DNA from: Batrachochytrium dendrobatidis JAM81
Taxonomy: Eukaryota > Chytridiomycota > Chytridiomycetes > Rhizophydiales
DNA: 64,000 bases
Direction: 5' to 3'
Assembly: GCF_000203795.2 (NCBI RefSeq)
Contig: NW_006281104.1
Coordinates: 19,936 to 83,935, forward strand
In this document: positions 10,313 through 22,300 of the stretch, piece after piece
Position numbering within the stretch: position 1 is the first letter of the stretch
Layout of the letters: the number at the start of each line of letters is the position of its first letter
Position numbers and translations under genes: made by a program
The notes under the pieces: generated by a model
The model's input: the letters and a program-made list of their open reading frames with translations, nothing else
Databases searched by the model: none
Told to the model about the DNA's origin: nothing

Positions 10313-10783
10313 CTTGCACATCAATACAATATTAATGCGAATCATGACACGCAGAATAGTTTAATTCAATTACGAGCATGTCATTAAACTCTAATTAAAC
10401 TATAAGCTTGATTTGATTCACACAAATTAACGTAAACTGCATCATCATGTAGTAGCAACAATTTGTAGAATACTGCTAGAATACTGTATGTTTCAAACAG
10501 TTGGTTGGTGCATTATTTCAAAAATAATAGTTTTTGGTTTGTAAAACTGCACAATTATTTTAGGCTGGCGTAGACTATAGATAGAGTACCAAAACTCTCG
10601 TGCCAGAACCAAACTCAACAAGCAGTCACCCACCAGATCAAGCAAATAAACTCAGTAGTATATATAGAGCACCGGATAATACCAGTTTTCTTATGCGAGA
10701 TCTGCTGCTAGCATCACATCAACTTTTATTTGTTCTGCCAAAATGTGTGGTAAACTCATTCAAAAGTAGTCAAGTGTCTATTC
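10313..10783. other. Intergenic, no gene supported
   Basis: This AT-rich spacer lies between the secreted gene promoter and the first TIR element. The open frame at 10600-10815 begins with a CTG/ATG-poor context, runs into the TIR element, and has no recognisable motif. I do not call it a gene. Confidence 0.4.
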
Positions 10784-11352
10784 TACAGCCGTATTCACGT
10801 AAAATAAAGCACTAAACAAGTGTCAAATACATAATAAACATCTAGTCTCATGTTTGGCTTTTGCCAATATTAGTGAGCAATATTGTTTTATGAACTCTTA
10901 GCTCACTGTTCTTTCTCGGTGTTTATTTTTGCAAACTGAATAAATCTTCACATTCTTGAACTTGTTCAATCTTCAACTTTCAATTCAAACCAAGTATCAT
11001 AAAATGCAAACAACAGTTTCATTCCATGATGATTGCCCAATGTTTACTTTGTTGAATTAGAACGCAAATATATGAAATTCAAGATACAACAATACCATGA
11101 AACATTTCCAAACGTTCATCTCATTCTAGGCAGCATTTCGTTCCACAATGTAATATTTTTAAACCCCAATGAAAATTAATTTAGTGTAGCAATGACTTTG
11201 TGCGTCAAATAATCCCAGACAATGAAAAACAGAGAATGTCTATTAAAGCCAGTGTTTAGTAGGAGACGACAATATCTAAATACTGTTTATTTCAGAGCAA
11301 ACTAGATTCATTGCAAGATACAATCGTCTCATTTTACGTGAATACGGCCGTA
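10784..11352. mobile_element. MITE-like TIR element, copy 1 (569 bp)
   Basis: The ends are near-perfect inverted repeats. The left end is TACAGCCGTATTCACGTAAA. The right end, read on the other strand, is the same with one change (TACGGCCG...), so about 22 bp match including a TA on each side. The TA flanks and CAG start fit a Tc1/mariner-type non-autonomous element. No transposase frame is inside. The first 75 bases align closely with copy 2 (15785), for example TAAACA and AGTCTCAT near position 65. The element ends 6 bp from the SPEF2 stop codon. Confidence 0.75.
11286..11291 (-). terminator. Candidate poly(A) signal for SPEF2 inside a TIR element
   Basis: AATAAA on the minus strand lies 68 nt past the SPEF2 stop. 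It falls inside TIR element copy 1 and is the first such hexamer downstream that I see. Use for polyadenylation is inference. Confidence 0.35.
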
Positions 11353-11358
11353 AATGAT

Positions 11359-14300
11359 TTATTTCATGCCTTTACTTGAATCGAATCCAGAAGATGGTCT
11401 GGATCGTGCATTATAAATTGTGATATCCTAATAAAATGGTTAGACCTATGTTTATAAAAACGGATAAAGATAGTATCATACCTCGATCAGATAAAGTGGA
11501 CATGACAAAATTGCCAGTCCTACCGCTTGACATCCTGCAATAAAAGATTCAAACGAAATCATCCCGCCTTTTGATATCTTTTGTTCTTCAAAAACATGTT
11601 GAATGGTAGACTAAATACTCTGTTAGCTACAACGTTGGGCTTAAAAAGCAAAACAATGCCAAGAATTACCATTGGATATGGATCTTCAAGACTATCTTCA
11701 TCGAGTCTGTGAGATGATTTGGAAAAGTTTAAAAAGTGGTGCAAAAGATCATACACATCATTTGCTGTGCATAATCCATCCAGTGTTCCAAATGCATAAA
11801 AGGCTTTTTGAAGACCACATATGGGACTTTCATCAAGTGCACAGCATGCTAGAAACTCGCGAATATCTAAATATTGCTGATCTTCCAGAGTACTGTTATT
11901 TTCCAAAGAAAAGGACGAGTCAAGAGGCAGAGCTTCTGCATAAACAATTATTTTCAAGATAAACATATTTTTAGTTTCTATTTCAAATATTTCAAATATC
12001 TCGATTTTAAATTTGGGTTTATCAAAATCATGTCATCTATTGATTTTGAAACTCTACATATATTGTTAGCATTGAAAATAGTGTATAGTCTCACCTGGAA
12101 TACTCATCAAATCAGAGGAAATCCGTTTGGAAAATAGCTCTACACAATGCAATTGCATAAATCAGTGTGATTAAATCATACATAGCATAACCATATCAGT
12201 ATCAAACATGTACATACCAAACAGTGCGTCTTTAAGTTTTCCAGGTCGATCAAAATGTCTTAACTGGGAGTCTTCTAATTTTTGAAAGTCATTTTCAAAC
12301 CAAAAGTACAACTGCATGAATTCATATTTTGAACACTAAAATCAACACGACATATGAGTTTTTCTACTAATATAAACATGGTTCAAAGTTTTGAAATAGC
12401 TGGTACAAAATCTACCTGGTTTTGATGTGTGCCATGCGACAGTTTATCAAAGTCCAATTTAATATCAATAAATGATGAAAGATTGACTGGCAATATTCGT
12501 GCATTCAATATAATGAATTTACGCCAATCTATATATCCTGTTTCAAACGGATCAAGGACATAGCATATTTGCTGAAATTTCTGTACATCAACATTGCAGT
12601 AACTTTCTGGAAAAAAATCATTTGTAGATCCAAGTGCAGCAGCCCGCGCCAAGTAATCATAAAAATGCTTGCATGAAATTTGTCCAGCAGGTGCAAGTGT
12701 GCGCAGTTGATTACCAAAGTGAAGCAGTTGTAAAACAGTAAACTGATCTGGTTCTATTAATGTTACACTAGTTAGTAAATATATTTTATTACAACCATGT
12801 ATAAACTATATACATACGTGACTTTTCGACTGGACTTTCAGGGGGCATAACAAGCTCAGGTTCAAGTGTTAGTTTGCCGAAATCCACCTGAAATTTTTCT
12901 CCAGAAAGTGTAAGCTGATTCAAAAGTTTTTCTTCCGACTCTATAGCCTCTTTAAATACGTTTGTCATGTCCTTGGCAGCATTCATCTCTGCTTGAAAGC
13001 GTGCTCCAATCCAGTCATCTAACAAAATAAAAGATTCAAAGCTTTTTTGCCGAAATTTCTACACAGTTTTTTAGCTTCTACTCATCAAATTAGCATAGCC
13101 ATCAACAGTATTTAATACTAACTTTCAAATGATCAATGGATTTTTGTCGCACGCGCTCTAGACGATATCGCAATACTTGCTCTTCTAACTCCAGTGCTTT
13201 TAAAAGCTCGGGTGACTGTTGAGACTCGGCATCATCAACTAGTTATCATTGTTTAAAGTCAACTATACTGTATCAACTATAGTGCACAATTTTCCATGTA
13301 CATATAGCAATATCAATTTTTACATACTCTTGCTCTCTCCTACTTCAAAAGGCTTTTTTTTGTCGCGTCGTTCCCCAGCAGGTATATATGCAGATGGAAT
13401 ATCGCTTCCGTGATCGTTTTGCGTGAGAAATCCGATACACATCTCGTAGGCAGCTTGAATATCTGGAAAATTAATATTTTCATAATCAATAACAATTGGA
13501 TCTTTTTCAAGCGGCATGTATTGTGCAGGAGTAGCATGACGAATTGATTGATCTATAGTAATGGCCGGTATCGAAGCCGTAGCTGTAGCACTGGCCGATG
13601 TTTTTGAATTTCCTGTGGCTGGCTTCTTTGTCACGTCTTTTTCTTTGGCTTGTCCTTGTGAAGATGAAACGGTATTGCCAGATTTTGTTGGTTTTGCTTG
13701 AAAAGGTACTACTTGCTCGTTTATGCTTGCACTTTGAATACCTTCGCGTTTTTGTGCTACATGAGACTCGTGTGCAGTAACCAAAATAGATGCAATTTCT
13801 ATTGGAGCTAAAGCAGATGGTGAGATAAAATGTATTTTTGATTGTAGTCTATTCATGTCAGAAAGCGGCTATGTAAAAAATAGCAAAAATGTTATTCATG
13901 TGAGTTTTAATAGCATCAACTGTGCAGGTAAAACAGGCAAGCGCATACTTTGAGGTTTGAATCTCTATAATAATCTGTAATCAATTGGCAAGATCCCAGA
14001 TATCGATCTACTTCAGCTTGCATGATCAATATATATGTGTTTGCAAGAATAATAGAATGATCTTCTGTCCATTTATCTTCAATAAGCGACAAACGCTCTG
14101 CTTCAGCATCATCTCTTCTTTTGTCCGATATCTCCCATAAGCGATCTCTCAAATCCTCAATACGTTGATGTAGTTCCGATTTAGTATCTAAATCAGATCT
14201 GAATTTAAACATTTGTCAATTATCGAGTTGATTATTTACATATCAATGGTGCTACGTACCTAATATCGTCCTCTATTGCGTTGTACTCTGCTTGTGCCAC

Positions 14301-17300
14301 ATCTATCAAATCCTGCATTGAATCAGGTCTCTGTAAAAACTTTTGAAACGACGTTTTGACATCAAAGAAATATTGGGCAATCAAATTTTGCTCATTTCTA
14401 ATGGATCTAAATGTAAGCTTTAGAGTGTCTGTATATGTTTCTTCAATCGTTGTCCATTCTACAAAATATTGATTGTACAAGGTCAAATCATGCCAACCCA
14501 AACTTTTTTCAGCAATACAGTTTTTTCAATACATACGATCTGTTAATATCTCAGCCAGATCCTGAGAAGGAACCTGTTTTCCATTTGTGGTACATTTTCG
14601 AGCAATATGATGTGACAATGCATCCATTTGTGAATTTCCAGATATTGACAAAACAGATTCATATGGTGCTAGTAGATTCAAGTAAAGTAACATTGGTTTG
14701 TCGTGTCAATCTAATAATATCAATACTTTGCCAAGTCTAATTGCTGTCAAAAAATTTCAAACCTTTATCTTTGGATTGGCCTGATTGAACACAAACCCCA
14801 ATACTTTTTTGTTTTTCAATTGTATCGTTTGGAGTGGCAGCTTTAACTTGCAGGGCTCCAGATTGTATTTCAGGTTGAACATTTCCAGGTATGGTTGCAA
14901 TTCCTGCATTTACATGATTTCCTTCAAATGTATTTTTTGCATTATCCGTTTTTTTGTCATCTTCATTAATTTCCTGAACCGCATCACTACTTTTGTAAAA
15001 AGTACTAGGATTGCATCCTACGAGTATACAAAAAACAGTTTAAAATTAAATGTCAACAGCTTATTAAAGACAAATTGACACTACCATCATTCTCTTTGTA
15101 TATTGCATCTTCGTCCGACTTTGTTGATTCTTTCAAGGAAATTGTTTGGTTAATAACCGCTACAGCCTGATTAAAGGTACTTTGCACGTCTTCGCCAGCC
15201 TCCACTAGCTAAGCAAAGCAATCCACCATTAACTCGTGATTTTTGAATTGATCAAACATTTTAAACCTACCTTCAAGTTGTCAAATCTAGAAAACCAATT
15301 TTTGAGCTGCTCCTCTTCATTTTCAAATGCAACCAGCTGGTACTGCAACTGCGTTTTTGCGCGTGACTCGTCATCTAGCAAGGCTAGTCGATCAAATGTT
15401 CCCTAAAATCCAAACACAATCAGAAATCATTCTAAACAACACAAACTGATCAAAATATCTTGCTACAACTAACTGGTAAAATTTGCGGAGGATTAAGCTC
15501 AATGTGGCATGTTTCCCCAGAAACAGGGTCAAATCTTTGACCAGCACATCTGCTAACAGATATCTCGTTTTTCACATCAAGTAGCAGCACACAATCCAAG
15601 CCACTGACAGGAGATACTGTAGTTGAACCACACTGTACATCTACAGGTGCGATTATTGATCTGTTTTTAGATGCAGATTTATCTTTATCTTTTGATCGTT
15701 TTAAATCGCCTTTTTTGATTGGTTTTGGATCTTCGTATCTACACAATTTAATAAAAGATTGTCAGATCAACATGCTTTCAACTGCAGCCGTATTTACGTG
15801 AAATAAAACATTAAAGATATCAAAGTACATAGTAAACAGCCAGTCTCATAGACATTGTGTTTGAAAAGGTTCGGAATGCCTATTGACGAAACAGTCAATT
15901 TCTAGTGGAAAGTACAACAATATTTAAGCACTGCTTATTCCCAAGTAAAATCACCAAGATGAATACAAAAATATCTCAATTTACATAAACACGACTGTAA
16001 AACTGTATAAAACCAACATCTGCTTACCCAGACAGTTCATGCTCAAGAAGTTGTGCCTGAGCTCTTGTTTGTGGAAATCCAACCAATATCCAGCCTCCAG
16101 GGTTTATAGGTTTCTGGCCAAGAGCTTCAATTATCAACGACACCAACATGCTGTCGTTTGGACCATGTCCTTCAAGCATTTCTAATTGAATCTTGGCTCC
16201 AATTTGCTGTTTACTAAGCTTTTTTTTCAAATTCTTGTCCTTTGCATCAGTAGTCAGCTTTTTAGGAGCCGGATCACCAACACTACCAAATCGTACATGA
16301 TTTGTATTAGTAAAAGTAAATTTAAACATTTAAACATTTAAAAAATTATAGAGGAAACCTTATTGCCTCCTTCATAAGGTCGTCAACACGCAACAAAGTC
16401 ATGTTATACATCTCGGCCAAACTCCTTGCAAGCGTAATTTTTCCTGAAAAAGGCTTGCCAATGATTGCAACACGTAGTGGTACACATGGAATGGGTACAG
16501 TTTCGTATACCGCCTCAGGAACCGCAGACAATGTCATTATATTTTCAACGAGCTGGCCAAGCAAAAAGTTGGTTACTGGGCTGTAATTTCAACAAGTTAG
16601 TAATTGCCATTTTTCAGAGTGTCATTCTTCAAAATAGTTAATGTCTTACTTTTGTGCAGAAAGCTGCCATATTCCAAAACTGTTTAGATAATCAGAAAGT
16701 TCTGCGTCATCAAGTACTGTAGTTTTAGGATCTGTGTTTAAAGTAGATGGTTTTTCAGTCAGCGTGCCTTCGGAATAAGCTGTAGCACCGGTATTTTCAA
16801 CCAGTTTCATTTCCTGTTCAATCTCTACAACACTTGGTTTTGATACCGATTCGTAGCATATAAACATTGTTTTCCACTCGCGCATTTGCCGTTGCGATAC
16901 TTGTTTGCTATCATTTAGAATACAATAATCGGAAATCTACAAGTGAAATTGAATGTTTTTGAAATTAGAAACACATACACTGATACCATGTGTTTCTATT
17001 TATAAAAACGTCACCTCAAAAGCTATATTTATCAGCTCATTGACAATATCATGGCAATACACAAGGTTTTTTTGATGCTTTACTGCTCGCTTGGCTTCAA
17101 GAATCTCAAAATGCTGTAACATCTGCTGTGACATTTTTTCCTTGTACTCTATACGCGCCTGCTCTGATAACTCAAATTCGCGAGTCAAGGCATCTTCATA
17201 ATCTTTTTGTCTTTGACTGGCATACTGTGTTTCTCTAAAAACGCGATTATCATGCATAATCTCCTTTTCATGTCGAATCTGCATCAATCTGGAATTGAAA

Positions 17301-19014
17301 TTTTACAAATGTTAGATATAACTTGCTCGTATGATAAAACTAGCTAGATATACATACTGCTCAGCAATTCGTCGTTCTTGCTTGGATTGCCTTAGCAACT
17401 TTGATACAACTAAATTCTCCATATTCAATTTCTCCATTTCTTGCTCTGCCTGCTGTTGATTTAGTATGATCTTTCTGCGTCTCTGTTCTCGGTCTTTTCG
17501 AGAATACTCTTCCTCTAAACGCTGATTCTGCAGTTTTTAAATGTATAAGATACTCAACCTATCAACAAAAATATAAATTCTTGTCATACAGCCCTGTAAT
17601 CTTACCCGGATTTTTGCTAGGTATTGCTTGGTTTTCTCTTGATTTTCTGCAACTATAGGTTTTAAAATAATTTTTTGACCAAACTGATTTCCTGAATTTT
17701 CAGTTGCTTTGATAGTATCAATATTGAAACTAGAGGATAACGTGCAAATGCTTTTACGACTTTCTTTGGAAAAGATTGGATCAGTTTCAATAGCTTCCTC
17801 GCTCAAATTGTAAATGCCCATTTTTTGCTCGAATTTCAAAATCTCGTTATTGACCTTTGCAGCCAGCTGTACATTAAACCATCATTGTGTCAACGTGTTA
17901 GCTTGTGAGTAAACTTTCATTATATCCAAAATAGTTGGCCAATAAAGTTGGATGTATAGTACTTCTTACTGAATAGTTTTCATCTGGAGACTCAAGTTTT
18001 GGTTTGAAATCTAAATCAGTGCACTCGAGATTGGTAACTGATTTTAAATTTTCAGACGAGTCTAGTTCATGAACACGAGTCGCACTCATTATATCATCTG
18101 AATTAAGAATTTTACAGGTTTTTTTCACTGCTGCATTGTAATTTTTTGTAGTCTTGTGTTTGATGGCAAGAGCTAAATTGGCATTCATCTTTTTTGTGTG
18201 CGGAGTCTATCAAATAAAAAACATACTCTGAATGAATTAATACAAGGCATATTTGTTCAAGATAAATAAAATTGTGATAGTTTCTTACTTGATTTACTGC
18301 ATCAAAAAATTTGGGCTTATCTTCCTGAACAAACTGATATCTTTTTAGCTTTGCTTTCAACATCTCTGAAAAAAATTTGACTTCTTTTTGATGATACACA
18401 TGTTTTGCATTGCGGATAGGAGGAACCAATGGGTTTACTTGTTCTAATAGCAGTTCATTGTATTTGTAACAATAGTGTCATTAAAAAGGTTAGTATGTTT
18501 ACTTGTCGTCGTAAGCAAAATTTGAAAAATATACTATACCAGCTGGACTCGAGGGGTATGAAATCAAATCTCCGTTGGGAAGCTCTCTGTGTTGATAAGA
18601 ATATGTTTTGTTATGATTTGCATTTTTTAAAGGCTTTGGACATGCCAGAGTGACGTGGTTATCGAATTTTAGTGTTGTATTATAAAGTTTGAGTTCATCC
18701 AATGCGCTCTTGATTTGATACAAGAGTTTGGTAGCAGCACCTCGTTTTCCATTGATGATATCCAGCGCGTAAGTACTTGAGAGTTTGATGTTCAACCTAC
18801 TATGCAGAGTCTCTTCCAGCAGCGAGTAGTTTTTTATCAGCGCGTCAACCGACTCTGAATTGACAAAGGTCATGCTCTGGCCATGTATCTGCAGTTTGCT
18901 TAAAAGCTCACCAAACAGATATCCAGAGCGAAAGCTTGTATCAAGGCATTCTCCTTGAACAGGCTTGGATAGCCCGACTTCATTGTTAATCCACGCTGCA
19001 AGAATATGCGACAT
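11359..19014 (-). CDS. SPEF2: SPEF2-like flagellar central-pair protein
   Basis: This large minus-strand gene has many exons. Exon 1 (19014-18540) encodes a calponin-homology-like N-terminus starting MSHILAAWINNEVGL and ending at a phase-1 GTATAG donor; exon 2 resumes at 18443. Long charged coiled-coil exons follow (about 18400-17000). An adenylate-kinase-like domain (about 16560-16030) has the P-loop region VAIIGKPFSGKITLARSL. More coiled coil and a Ser/Lys-rich linker come next. A C-terminal helical part has EF-hand-like segments (about 12650-12380, YVLDPFETGYIDWRKF), ending SSKGMK. This order (CH, coiled coil, adenylate kinase, C-terminal helices) is that of SPEF2/CPC1, a component of the central-pair apparatus of motile cilia. 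The P-loop has Ile where Ser/Thr is expected after GK. The copy 2 TIR element sits in one intron and copy 1 abuts the stop. Exact exon edges are not all resolved. Confidence 0.8.
15785..15997. mobile_element. MITE-like TIR element, copy 2, in a SPEF2 intron
   Basis: The left end CAGCCGTATTTACGTGAAAT pairs with a diverged right end (TTTACATAAACACGACTG on the plus strand). The first about 75 bases align with copy 1, and the right 90 bases also resemble the right end of copy 1 (TACAACAATATTTAAGCACTG against GACGACAATATCTAAATACTG). It lies between SPEF2 exons ending near 16028 and resuming near 15740, so it is spliced out with the intron. Confidence 0.65.
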
Positions 19015-19330
19015 GGACTCGATGCTATAAAAGTGATAAAGTCGTTGATATGTTTAGTAAAGTCTAATATTGAAATGATTACATTAAAAAACCATATTAT
19101 TTTTGGGGTCAGGCCTCCAAATATTGTATGCTGTATCCAAGATAGCTGGATAGGCGATTCAAAAGCTCACCTTTAGTCTGACCAGACGCAGATGAACTCG
19201 ACACTTGGCCCGTTAATTCTCTTTACGTATACCAATAGTCAATAGCGACCGGCCCCCATATATCTAGCGAACTCGGACGCGTCTTTAAACTGTTCATGTT
19301 TCAAGGTTTACTCCGACCGCATCTTTAGCT
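19015..19330. promoter_or_regulatory. Shared promoter region of SPEF2 and IFT172
   Basis: The start codons of the two ciliary genes are head to head, 316 bp apart. The spacer contains a GC-richer patch near 19240-19300 (GCGACCGGCCCCC, GGACGCGTC), uncommon in this AT-rich DNA, that may be the core of a bidirectional promoter. I looked for a classical RFX X-box (GTTRCC...GGYAAC) and did not find one. Confidence 0.45.
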
Positions 19331-22300
19331 ATGCAAATAAGGTGACTTGTGTATACTAAGCATACAGTACAATTCATTTTGTATTTCTACAGCATGCACA
19401 GTATAAGAATACTTATATTGCTATTTACAATTATAGACACTTGAAGTGTATTTCTCCAAGTGGAGATACGACAAACCGTGTAACTGCTTTGGCATGGTCA
19501 CCAAACAACCAAAAGCTGGCTGTAGTAACAGCAGATCGGGTGGTTCATTTATTTGACGAAACTGGAGAGAAAAAAGACCGTTTTTCCACCAAGCCTGCTG
19601 ACCAAAAGGTAGAGTAGTACAGCCGTCTATAGCTGTAGTCAAGAGACCATCAGACCTATTTGTACATGGTCTAATCCACAAGTTTTCTTGTGTAGTTTAG
19701 CAGCCTTTTGCTTGAACTGTTTTTATATCTAACGCGTTATTTTTACAATACTACCTATAGACAGCTCGGTCTTACTATATATGCGGACTAGCCTTTTCAC
19801 CCGACTCAACCCGGCTTGCAATTGCACAGTCTGATTGTGCAGTTTTTGTCTACAAACTTGGGTTAGATTGGGGCGAGAAAAAATCAATATGTAACAAGTT
19901 TATCCAAAGTGCGGAAATCACATGCCTAACTTGGCCAAAAGAACAACACAATTCACTGGTTTTTGGTCTTGCAGATGGAAAGGTTGGAAAAGTGATGAAT
20001 AGAATGCTTATAACGATGGGTTTTAAATCGGTATATTTGACACATTTGGAATCAAAATCTAGGTTCGAATAGGAAATTTGAAATCAAACAAAGCTGCAAC
20101 TTTATACCAAACCGATTCACTTGTAGTATCCGCAACAAGTTCTATAGATGGAAACTCTATAATGACTGGACACATGGATGGTTCAATGTATCGCTTTTAC
20201 TTTGATGATGGGCTATCTGGAGCCTCACAGGTATAACATTGAGTTAATACACGATGCTGAACGAGTTGAAAATTTACTTGTTCTTCAACTTAAATATCAC
20301 ACAGGGGAAATTTGCAACCCATCACTGCTCTCCTATGATTTTATTGTGGGGAGAATCAATTGTTGCTGTTGGTCCAGACAATGTTGTTGTATTTTACGAT
20401 AACGAAGGTACATCATTTTAAGCTTTTGATTGTAATCATCTTGATCAAAACCATGAATGTTTATGCCATGTTTCAAAATTTTGATTATTTTAGGACGAAT
20501 TATCCAGCAAAATGATTTTAGCAAAGATGATCAAGTCAATGAAATGACAGTAGCAGAAATCAGCCCTTCTGGTCAAAGTATTGCTATTGGAAGTTTCAAT
20601 CGGTATGATGAATGTTTATATTGGGTTACATGTTTCAAATACAAGCACCAAGATGTTTAATATAAATTACAATTTAATCATTACTAGATTTCAACTTTTC
20701 AATTATGTGACAGGAAAAGGTGGCTGGGAAGAAGCTCCTGCCAAAATCATTGATAATTTCTATACAATCACAGCCCTTGCATGGAAGCCAGACGGATCTA
20801 GGCTTGTTGCTGTACGTTTCAATACACGACTGACTATAAACACAATACCAATGTGGCTGTTAAATGGCTTGTATATTTCTAAAGCAAAATAATTGCTTTG
20901 TTCATAATAACAAGTTGGTATTTTTTATTTTAGGGAAACATGTGTGGTGCTGTTGAACTATTCGACTGTTGTCTGCGTCGCTCAAGATACAAGGGAAAAT
21001 TTGAGTTCAATTACGTCTCGCCAAGCCAAGTCATTGTTAAACGACTATCCACTGGCTCACGTATTGTACTTAAATCTCACTATGGATACGAAATTCAAAA
21101 AGTAAACATTTTTCAAGATCAATTCTTGATTGCCACTACTCCCGAGACTCTCCTTATGGGTGATTTAGCATCATGTAAACTAAGCGAGGTATGAAACTAT
21201 TATGGATTCTCAAGTAGTTTATTGCTTGACAAAATTCCGTTAACATGGACACGTATTGATTTTTAACAATCCTATATCTATATACAGATTCCTTGGATTG
21301 GAAGTGGAAACGAGCGTTTTTATTTTGAAAGCCCACTAGCATGCATGGTATTCAACAGTGGCGAGTTGTCCCTTGTAGAATATGGCGTGAATGAAATTCT
21401 TGGGTCCTGTCGTACAGAACACATGAATCCACACCTGCTAAGTGTTCAACTAAATGAGCATGGAAATGAAAACGACATTAAACGCGTGGCATATCTTGTG
21501 GATCTGCAAACGATTCATGTTTTGGATCTTTTAAGCAGCCTGAATGTAGCGGTTATATCTCATGATACAAAAATTGATTGGCTTAAACTCTCAATCAATG
21601 CAAAAAAACTTTTATTCAGAGATGTACACTGTCAGCTTCACCTATACGACATTCGTACACAAGTTCGAACCACACTACTGTCTTTTTGCAGCTATGTCCA
21701 AGTATGTACATTTGGCCAATTTATTTTTTGCATTAATGTACTCATGTAAAACTTGAAATAGTGGGTTCCTGATAGTGAAGTCGTTGTTGCACAAAGTAGA
21801 GCAAATCTCTGTATCTGGTATTCCATCGATAGTCCAGAACGCGTGACCATGTTTCCTATCAAGGTAGGCGAATGACTAAACAATCTATAAATAATGAGCA
21901 CCTTTGAAACCAAACTTATTGAACTGTACAATTACATGTTTAAAGGGTGAAGTAGAAGATATTGAGCGAGCAAATGGAAAAACAGAAGTCATTGTTGACG
22001 AAGGAGTGAATACCGTTTCATATACACTTGACGAGGGACTAATTGAATTTGGTAGTGCATTGGAGGATCGTAGCTATGATAGGTATATTGTTGCATTGGT
22101 TTATCTATTGACTCATTTCCGCTACTAACTACAACTTTAGAGCAATTTCTTTGCTTGAGACTCTTGAAATGACGCCTGAAACAGAGGCCATGTGGAAAAG
22201 TCTAAGTAGTGTTGCTCTCGCAGACCAAAAATTGGTTATTGCTGAACGATGCTTTGCTGCATTGGGCGATGTTTCAAAAGCACGCTATTTGGCTACTGTA

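Noticed and set aside
10600..10815. 71-codon open frame near TIR element copy 1
   Set aside because: It runs into the inverted repeat and has no recognisable features.
19015..19330. RFX X-box between SPEF2 and IFT172
   Set aside because: No GTTRCC/GGYAAC pair at the right spacing was found on either strand.
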